In this document: one piece after another, positions 1-5,335 of the stretch
Numbering within the stretch: the first letter of the stretch is position 1
How the letters are laid out: every line of letters starts with the position of its first letter
Assembly (NCBI GenBank): GCA_003135995.1
Contig: PNBM01000129.1
Location: 10,538-16,408, forward strand
DNA: 5,871 bases
Source of the DNA: Ignavibacteriota bacterium
GTDB taxonomy: Bacteria > Bacteroidota > Ignavibacteria > Tepidaquicellales > Tepidaquicellaceae
Reading direction: 5' to 3'
The notes under the pieces: generated by a model
Told to the model about the DNA's origin: nothing
Database searches by the model: none
Seen by the model: only the letters and a program-made list of their open reading frames with translations
Program-made: the position numbers and the translations under genes

Positions 1-2
1 CC

Positions 3-1466
3 TGGTTTCTAAGAAAATGGAAAAGAAGGAATATTGGGTTTATCTCAATCAATACAAATTGGTTATGTTTGCCCAAAAGCAATAAATCAAATGATATATT
101 CATAGGGCTCAATAATCTGCGTGATATAATTAAAAAAATCAAAGAATTTAAGTGTGACTTAAAAATTGCATTAATACATCACCCAATTGAACTTGTTAGT
201 GACATTGAACGAAGTGAATTTAAAAATATATTATTAAATAATTTCAATATTATTTTCATTGGACATAATCACGAAAACGAGACTAATTATTATCCATCGG
301 TAAAAAATGGAATCTTACTCCTTAATTCAAAGTCTGTACTTTCTGATCCAAGAACAGATTCAAAAAAATCGGTTCCTGGTTATACTATTTTAGATATAGA
401 AGAAAAATCTGTAACTATTCACTATAGAATTTATGAGGATACAAATATGTGTTTTACTTCAAATGAAAGTATTAATAAAAAAGAAATAAAAAACATAAAA
501 CTACAATTATTTGAAAAGAATAGATCTAAAAAGTCTAGGAAGGTATCACCAAATAAAAATTGTTCGAATATTCATATTCTCTTTGAAAACAAGTATATTA
601 AATTATTAGATGGTGGAAGACGATTCTTAAACCTGATCGAAAAAAATGATATTGATAAGAATATATTTGCTGAATATATAAAAATAAATTTTGATAAATT
701 CAACAAAAACTCGGATGGGCAATCAAAAAGTATTTATTTTGCTAAATATGTTGTGACAAATAAATTATACAATAACTTTGTTAATTATTTGAATCCAGTC
801 TACAAAAAAGATTTATATTTAGATCAAATATTAAACAAAAAGATTTTTAATTCAAGATTGAAAGATTATAAAAATGCATTAGATAACAATGAAATGAAGA
901 AATATTTACCCGATAGTATGGATTTTTGGCCTCAAACAGTAGTTTCAAAAATAAAACTTTTCGAAAAAACTTCAAAATATATAAAAAAAAACAAGCCCGT
1001 AGTGGGTATTACAAAATATGATGCTATTTTATATTGTTTTTGGTTAAATACATTAATTAATGATAAAAATATCAATTTCAGATTACCAACTGCATCAGAG
1101 TGGTCATGGGCAGCTACAAATGGACATAAAGATGATTACCCTTGGTCTTTCAATTTCAATTCTATCACGAATAATGTTTGCCATTATGGGCATCCTGAAG
1201 CTGATAAAGACGGTACTTTAAATTGTCCTATTGAAGTTTATTTTAAAGAAGAGGGTTGCTCTAAAGATGGTTTGATGAATATGAGTGGTAATGTATGGGA
1301 ATGGGCAGCCGACAATCATCAAAATTTTCAAAAACCTATTTTAAAAGGAGGTGCCTGGTATTCAGACGAAGAAGATGTAAAATGTCAATCATTTTGGTTA
1401 GCCGCTTTTTCAGGGTGGTGGGATTATAGTGTTGGCTTTAGAGTAATTTGTGAAATTATAAAATAA
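3..1466 (+). CDS. Metallophosphoesterase fused to SUMF/FGE-like domain, 5'-partial
   Basis: The frame is open to the left window edge. A TTG at 69 is not the true start, because upstream codons 3-68 encode a typical calcineurin-fold strand (FISINTNWLC). The N-terminal metal motifs (DxH, GD, GNHD) are therefore outside the window. Visible phosphoesterase motifs are ALIHHP (HH at 177-182) and GHNHE (261-275), two of the metal-binding blocks of the fold. After a linker of about 100 residues comes a SUMF/FGE domain: YVVTNKLYNNF, PVVGITKYDAILYCFWL, RLPTASEWSWAA (from 1080), MSGNVWEWAAD (1281-1313), KGGAWY (from 1344) and GFRV (1434-1445). The paired cysteines of true formylglycine-generating enzymes are not both present: Ser stands at the first position and only one Cys follows. 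Sulfatase activation is therefore unlikely, and a binding or sensor role is more plausible. No signal peptide can be judged, as the N-terminus is missing. It is the first visible gene of a five-gene run, followed after 29 bases by the nucleotidyltransferase. Confidence 0.85.
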   Translation, partial: WFLRKWKRRNIGFISINTNWLCLPKSNKSNDIFIGLNNLRDIIKKIKEFKCDLKIALIHHPIELVSDIERSEFKNILLNNFNIIFIGHNHENETNYYPSVKNGILLLNSKSVLSDPRTDSKKSVPGYTILDIEEKSVTIHYRIYEDTNMCFTSNESINKKEIKNIKLQLFEKNRSKKSRKVSPNKNCSNIHILFENKYIKLLDGGRRFLNLIEKNDIDKNIFAEYIKINFDKFNKNSDGQSKSIYFAKYVVTNKLYNNFVNYLNPVYKKDLYLDQILNKKIFNSRLKDYKNALDNNEMKKYLPDSMDFWPQTVVSKIKLFEKTSKYIKKNKPVVGITKYDAILYCFWLNTLINDKNINFRLPTASEWSWAATNGHKDDYPWSFNFNSITNNVCHYGHPEADKDGTLNCPIEVYFKEEGCSKDGLMNMSGNVWEWAADNHQNFQKPILKGGAWYSDEEDVKCQSFWLAAFSGWWDYSVGFRVICEIIK

Positions 1467-1495
1467 TTAGTATTTTTATTTAATCTAAAAATATT

Positions 1496-2254
1496 ATGAA
1501 TATTATCGAACCAGAATTAATCGAATTATCAAATCTGATTATTAAAGAAGCAAAAATAAAAAATATTGTTATCAAATTATTAGGGGGTGTAGCAATATGG
1601 AAATTATGCCCTTTAAACCACGATCTTTATAATATTTTAGGGAGAAAAATTAACGATATAGATTTCGCATCTGAATCTAAATACAAATCTAAATTAGACA
1701 AAATGCTCGTCAATGATTTCAATTTAATTTTAGATCCAATTTTCGAATCAATTCCAGGAGTATTAAGATCTGCTTTTTATGATAAAAAGGGGAAAAAAAT
1801 TTGCGATATTAATTACGATTCGTTAATGTATTCTCACAAAATCGAATTGAAATCTTCATTCAAAAACGACTTAGAAACTATATCTTTAACTGATTTATTA
1901 TTGTCTAAATTTCAAATAAAAGAAATCAACAACAAAGATATCATAGATATATTTTTGTTATTAATTGATTACGAAATTGGATATAATGATTCTAAAAAAT
2001 TTGACATAAATTATATTGCAAAAATATGTAAAAATAATTGGGGATTTGAGCATACTATAAGGAAAAATTTTCATCAAATTTATAACTATTTAAATTATAA
2101 TAATACAATATTAGAAAAAGATAGGAAAATAGTAATAAAAAAGCTTTTTATAATTGTTGAATCAATACAAAAATCTAATAAATCATTAAGGTGGTTCATC
2201 AGAAAGCATTTTCATGAATATTTCAAATGGTACAATGTTGTTGAATCTATTTAA
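1496..2254 (+). CDS. Nucleotidyltransferase-fold protein (AbiEii-like)
   Basis: This 252-residue protein resembles Pol-beta-superfamily nucleotidyltransferases, which transfer a nucleoside monophosphate from NTP to a protein, RNA or small molecule. The block LLGGVAIW (GG at residues 30-31), then INDIDFA (D54 and D56), gives the usual glycine pair and first two metal-binding acids. CDINYD supplies a candidate third acid at D104. A later helix, LTDLLLSKFQIKEINNKDIID (131-151), matches the 'L..sK..a...R..KD..D' pattern seen in AbiEii-type and related families. The C-terminal third is helical, Lys-rich and unrecognised. No transmembrane segment or signal peptide is seen. The ATG follows an A/T-rich leader with no Shine-Dalgarno. 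AbiEii toxins usually sit beside an AbiEi-like antitoxin with a winged-helix domain. None is visible here; the flanking genes are metallophosphoesterases. The fold is fairly sure. Substrate and toxin status are unknown. Confidence 0.72.
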   Translation: MNIIEPELIELSNLIIKEAKIKNIVIKLLGGVAIWKLCPLNHDLYNILGRKINDIDFASESKYKSKLDKMLVNDFNLILDPIFESIPGVLRSAFYDKKGKKICDINYDSLMYSHKIELKSSFKNDLETISLTDLLLSKFQIKEINNKDIIDIFLLLIDYEIGYNDSKKFDINYIAKICKNNWGFEHTIRKNFHQIYNYLNYNNTILEKDRKIVIKKLFIIVESIQKSNKSLRWFIRKHFHEYFKWYNVVESI

Positions 2255-2262
2255 TAATTAAT

Positions 2263-3225
2263 TTGAATAATACATTAAAAATTTGGTTTATAAGTGATAT
2301 ACATGGTTCAAGTATTTGTTTTAAAAAATTTTTGAATTCATTAAAATCTAATATCCATCCTGATGTTATTATTTTAGGAGCCGATATTGCCGGTAAATAT
2401 TTAATTCCTATTATACAAATTAATAATAATTTGTGGGAATATTCAATAGGTAATGATAATATTGTTATCGATAGTCAAAAAGAACTAATTAATCACAAAA
2501 ATTTGTTAGAAAATCGAGGAATATATTATTTAGTTTGCGATAAGGATGTTGAAATTGAACTAAGAAATAATAAAGAATTTTTTAACGATACTTTTAAAAA
2601 ATTAAAGATAGAAAGGCTAAAGGAATGGGTAACTATTGCTGATGAAAGATTAGTAAAAAGCGATAAAAAAGTTATTGTGAATTGTGGAAATGATGATCCT
2701 TTATACCTCGACGAAATACTTGATTCAAGCAAATACTTAATAAGACCTGAGGGAAAAACTATTTATTTGAATGATAAAATTACTTTAATTTCAACTGGAG
2801 TCTCGAACATTACACCTTGGAATTGTCCGAGAGATGTTTCAGAAGAAAAGATACAAGAAGTAATTAATGAAATGATTGTTAATGTACCAGAATTACATAA
2901 TTGTATTTTTAATTTTCATTGTCCTCCTTATAACACATCTCTTGACAAAGCACCTAAACTTGATTTAAATTTAAATGTTTCTCTTACTGGTGCTGGAGTT
3001 GAAGAAATATCGGTCGGTTCCACAGCTGTAAGAAATGCAATAGAGAAATATCAGCCAGTTGCAAGTCTACATGGTCACATACACGAAAGCCATGTTTTTG
3101 AAAAAATAGGGAAAACAATATGTTTTAATCCGGGAAGTGTGTACTATCAAGGATTATTGAATGGTGTTTATTTAGAGTTTAATAACAATTTATTAGAAAA
3201 ATATTCATTAACAAAAGAATTATAA
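2263..3225 (+). CDS. Metallophosphoesterase, Icc-related type, TTG start
   Basis: This 320-residue calcineurin-like phosphoesterase should bind two metal ions and hydrolyse phosphomono- or diesters. Motifs in order: SDIHG (D12, H14), LGADIAG (D41), NCGNDDP (N143, D145), FNFHCPP (H219), LHGHIHE (H272, H274) and CFNPGS (287-292). The order and the late 'CPPYNTSLD' and 'NPGS' blocks fit the Icc-related cytosolic group (COG2129 type). Two points are unusual. The canonical GNHD is GNDD, and about 100 residues, rich in Lys, Glu and Asn, lie between motifs II and III. The start must be TTG at 2263: the frame has a stop at 2242-2244, no ATG lies before the first catalytic strand, and translation from TTG gives the expected N-terminus. 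It begins 8 bases after the nucleotidyltransferase stop, implying co-transcription. The substrate is not predictable. A nucleotide or nucleotidylated product of the neighbouring enzyme is a possibility, by inference. Confidence 0.85.
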   Translation: MNNTLKIWFISDIHGSSICFKKFLNSLKSNIHPDVIILGADIAGKYLIPIIQINNNLWEYSIGNDNIVIDSQKELINHKNLLENRGIYYLVCDKDVEIELRNNKEFFNDTFKKLKIERLKEWVTIADERLVKSDKKVIVNCGNDDPLYLDEILDSSKYLIRPEGKTIYLNDKITLISTGVSNITPWNCPRDVSEEKIQEVINEMIVNVPELHNCIFNFHCPPYNTSLDKAPKLDLNLNVSLTGAGVEEISVGSTAVRNAIEKYQPVASLHGHIHESHVFEKIGKTICFNPGSVYYQGLLNGVYLEFNNNLLEKYSLTKEL

Positions 3226-3246
3226 AATAATACTACTAATTATCTA

Positions 3247-4251
3247 ATGAAAAACTTTACTCCAATTTATTTTTCAAAACATTTTAGTTTTAAAGTTATT
3301 AATAATTCGTGGTATGAATTATTATCGGATCTATATAATTTGATTGTAAATTCGACTACTACATTTTATAGAGAAAAGGATATAAAAACACTATTATTTC
3401 CCACAACTACGCTAAATGTATCAAGTCCAATGGGATTGGGAAGTGATTCTACACCTGTAGGAATAATTTTAGATAACCAAAAAGCATATTTATCTGATTC
3501 AATGCAATTTTTACTTGAATACAGTTGCAGATTTTTTAATAAAGGATGCTATTCAATAATGCCATGTTATAGAGGTGAGATTCCTGATAATAGACATTTA
3601 TCCCAATTTTTTCAATCAGAAGTAGAAATTCCAGGAAAAATGGACAACGCAATAGATCTAGCTGAATCATATATAAAATATCTCAGTAGGGATATAATTA
3701 GAGAATTTGGTTATCGGATTTTAAAATTTAATAATAATCTAGAACATGTTGAAAGATTAATTAGCTGTAACAGTTTTCCCAGAATAAAATTCAATGATGC
3801 TCTTAAATATTTAAATAAAAACGAATTTTATCACGATAAAAAATCGAATTACAGAATTTTAACAATTGAAGGGGAACAAAAATTAATGGATAGATTTAAC
3901 GGATTCGTTTGGATAACACATTTTGATCATTTAAGTATGCCGTTTTATCAGGCATTTAATGGAATAAATAATTCAGTTGCAAAATCTGCAGATTTACTTT
4001 TAGGAATGGGTGAATTAATAGGATTAGGAGAACGTCATATAAATGGAAATAATTTAAAAAAGGCGCTAAAATTACATAAGATTAGATTTAAAGAATATAA
4101 TTGGTATATTGAATTAAAGCATAAATATCCAATGAAGACATCAGGATTTGGAATGGGAATTGAGAGATATCTTTGTTGGATAATGAAGCATGATGATATT
4201 CGTAATTGTCAATTATTTCTACGTTTTAAAAATAAAAATGCGCAACCTTAA
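3247..4251 (+). CDS. Asp/Asn-type class II tRNA-synthetase core, anticodon-domain-less paralog
   Basis: The 334 residues are nearly all class II synthetase catalytic core of the AsnRS/AspRS type. Blocks seen: AYLSDSMQFLLE (80-91), equivalent to the 'L..SPQL.LE' substrate loop; motif 2 CYRGEIPDNRHLSQFFQSEVE (107-127) with R109, E111, RHL 116-118 and F121; FPRIKFNDALKYL (177-189); WITHFDHLSMPFY (222-234); LLLGMGELIGLGERHIN (250-266); and motif 3 GFGMGIERYL (300-309) with R307. The ATP-binding residues are intact, so an aminoacyl-adenylate reaction is expected. The N-terminal OB-fold anticodon domain, which brings normal AsnRS to about 430-460 residues, is absent, so tRNA charging is doubtful. 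The best-known analogue is the archaeal AspRS-derived asparagine synthetase, which amidates aspartyl-AMP. Ligation of Asp or Asn to another molecule is the alternative. It is not E. coli-type AsnA by its motifs. The next gene, 12 bases on, encodes an asparaginase-family enzyme. Confidence 0.82.
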   Translation: MKNFTPIYFSKHFSFKVINNSWYELLSDLYNLIVNSTTTFYREKDIKTLLFPTTTLNVSSPMGLGSDSTPVGIILDNQKAYLSDSMQFLLEYSCRFFNKGCYSIMPCYRGEIPDNRHLSQFFQSEVEIPGKMDNAIDLAESYIKYLSRDIIREFGYRILKFNNNLEHVERLISCNSFPRIKFNDALKYLNKNEFYHDKKSNYRILTIEGEQKLMDRFNGFVWITHFDHLSMPFYQAFNGINNSVAKSADLLLGMGELIGLGERHINGNNLKKALKLHKIRFKEYNWYIELKHKYPMKTSGFGMGIERYLCWIMKHDDIRNCQLFLRFKNKNAQP

Positions 4252-4263
4252 TAATAACATTTT

Positions 4264-5160
4264 TTGACAAGAAAAAATACATTGGGATTAGCTATACACG
4301 GAGGAACAGGTTCCTTTTTGATGAAAGATATTCCATCTTATATTAACTCAATATATAAAGATTTTTTCAGAAATATTATAGATGTTAATTACGATTTATT
4401 AATAAAAGGAGAGTATAGTTTAAATATTGTCGAAAAAGTAATTATAGAGATGGAAAACAGTTCATTATTTAATGCGGGGAAAGGTTCTTTACAAAATAAA
4501 GATAAATTAGTTAGTTTAGATGCAAGTATAATGGATGGAAAAAGACATTTATATGGCAGCATTTTTGGCGTAAATAATATTAAAAATCCTATCTCAGTCG
4601 CAAAAAAAATCTTAATTGAAAATGAAGGCTGTTATTCTGCGGAATATATTAGTAAACAATTGTTAGGTGAATTTGATTTTGTCAGTAAAAAATATTTTTC
4701 TTCAGATAAATTATGGCTAAAACTTTTAGATTCGAATAATTATTTATCTAATAAAAATGGTACCGTTGGATGTGTTGTCTTGGATCAAAAAGGAAACTTG
4801 GCATCTGGTACATCTACCGGCGGATTAGTAAATAAATTATCGGGAAGGATTAGCGACTCTGCCATAATTGGTTCAGGTACATATGCAAATAATCGTACTT
4901 GTGCAATTTCTTGTTCGGGTTATGGTGAATCAATCATTAGAAATAATTTAGCCTTTTATATTCATTCAATAATTTCTAACAAAAAAGTTTCAGCAGATAA
5001 AGCGGTAAAAATTGCGTTTAAAACTATTTCACAAAATTTAAAATATAATGTAGGATTAATTTGTATTGATAAGTTTGGAAAAGTAATCATTCATCAAAAT
5101 GCGAATTCAATGTTATATGCCTATAAATCAAAACATTTTAATTTTAATATTTTTGAATAA
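4264..5160 (+). CDS. Isoaspartyl peptidase / Ntn-type asparaginase, TTG start
   Basis: This is a 298-residue member of the plant-type asparaginase/isoaspartyl dipeptidase Ntn-hydrolase family. The family self-cleaves to free an N-terminal Thr nucleophile and hydrolyses L-asparagine or beta-aspartyl peptides. Motifs: LAIHGGTGS (9-17), LFNAGKGS (68-75), SLDASIMDG (84-92), NGTVGCVVLD (165-174, predicted cleavage G166/T167), TSTGGLVNKLSGRISDS (183-199, with R195 and D198 at the substrate-carboxylate positions), GSGTYANN (203-210) and CSGYGE near the second substrate loop. Expected subunits are about 166 and 132 residues. It is slightly shorter than E. coli IaaA (about 320), mainly before the nucleophile. 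No signal peptide is seen, so it is probably cytosolic. TTG at 4264 is chosen because the frame stops at 4255-4257 and the family N-terminus follows at once. It is the last gene of the run. Pairing with the upstream synthetase-like gene suggests shared asparagine or isoaspartyl chemistry (inference). Confidence 0.88.
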   Translation: MTRKNTLGLAIHGGTGSFLMKDIPSYINSIYKDFFRNIIDVNYDLLIKGEYSLNIVEKVIIEMENSSLFNAGKGSLQNKDKLVSLDASIMDGKRHLYGSIFGVNNIKNPISVAKKILIENEGCYSAEYISKQLLGEFDFVSKKYFSSDKLWLKLLDSNNYLSNKNGTVGCVVLDQKGNLASGTSTGGLVNKLSGRISDSAIIGSGTYANNRTCAISCSGYGESIIRNNLAFYIHSIISNKKVSADKAVKIAFKTISQNLKYNVGLICIDKFGKVIIHQNANSMLYAYKSKHFNFNIFE

Positions 5161-5307
5161 CGTCATAGATTCCACATTTTGAAATAGAGCTTTATAAAAG
5201 AAAATGAAATGATAACTAAGTATCAAACAAAATCATTAAAAACCACTCTCAACTATACTCATATAGGTATCGAAGATTTAAAAAGAGCAATCCTGGCTAT
5301 TGATTAA
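5161..5307 (+). pseudogene. Decayed C-terminus of a tyrosine recombinase/integrase
   Basis: The frame ending with TAA at 5305-5307 encodes KTTLNYTHIGIEDLKRAI then LAID and stop. This matches the last block of phage-type tyrosine integrases, in which the Tyr of 'TT..YTH' (codon 5254-5256) is the DNA-cleaving nucleophile. Upstream in the same frame, QTKSLKTT sits where 'LGHKSLKTT' is expected. At 5161-5172 the codons read RHRF, like the 'LRHxF' box. From that Arg to the Tyr is 32 codons, counting an in-frame stop at 5185-5187, against 33 in XerD. The rest of the gene is absent: codons before 5161 belong to the asparaginase gene. There is no start, and the stop breaks the frame, so no product is expected. 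The Tyr block is the firm part. The RHRF match is short and may be chance. The remnant suggests past site-specific integration or deletion at this junction. The rest of the intergenic stretch, to 5335, holds only the terminator hairpin. Confidence 0.6.
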
Positions 5308-5317
5308 GCCGGGATTG
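5288..5317. terminator. Bidirectional intrinsic terminator hairpin
   Basis: CAATCCTGGCT (5288-5298) pairs with AGCCGGGATTG (5307-5317) across an 8-base loop. This gives 11 base pairs with one T-G wobble when read on the plus strand. On the plus strand TTT follows the stem. On the minus strand the flanking run at 5278-5286 gives a TCTTTTTAA tail. The hairpin lies between two convergent genes (plus-strand asparaginase, minus-strand deoxyhypusine-synthase-like), about 130 bases past the first and 19 past the second. A role in ending both transcripts is therefore likely. On the minus strand the wobble becomes an A-C mismatch, but the U-tract is better. The stem also overlaps the last codons of the integrase remnant. 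Confidence 0.7.
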
Positions 5318-5335
5318 TTTAAAATCTATAAATTG

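Noticed and set aside
69..71. TTG as the start codon of the first gene
   Set aside because: The same frame stays open to base 3 and encodes a typical phosphoesterase strand (FISINTNWLC), so TTG is an internal Leu codon and the gene is cut by the window edge.
1344..1450. Diversity-generating-retroelement variable region at the end of the SUMF domain
   Set aside because: The C-type-lectin-like fold is a known target type, but no reverse transcriptase or template repeat is visible in the window.
1467..1495. Possible promoter between the first and second genes
   Set aside because: The 29-base gap is A/T-rich but shows neither a clear TTG/TAnnTTTG pair nor a -35/-10 pair; a shared transcript is simpler.
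2526..2732. Antisense open frame of 68 codons inside the second phosphoesterase gene
   Set aside because: It lies opposite conserved motif III coding sequence, is Ser/Leu-rich with no recognisable motif, and is explained as a shadow of the real gene.
5253..5266. Small inverted repeat CTATA-CTCA-TATAG
   Set aside because: The stem is only 5 A/T-rich base pairs, lies within the integrase remnant codons, and no T-tract or known site is attached.
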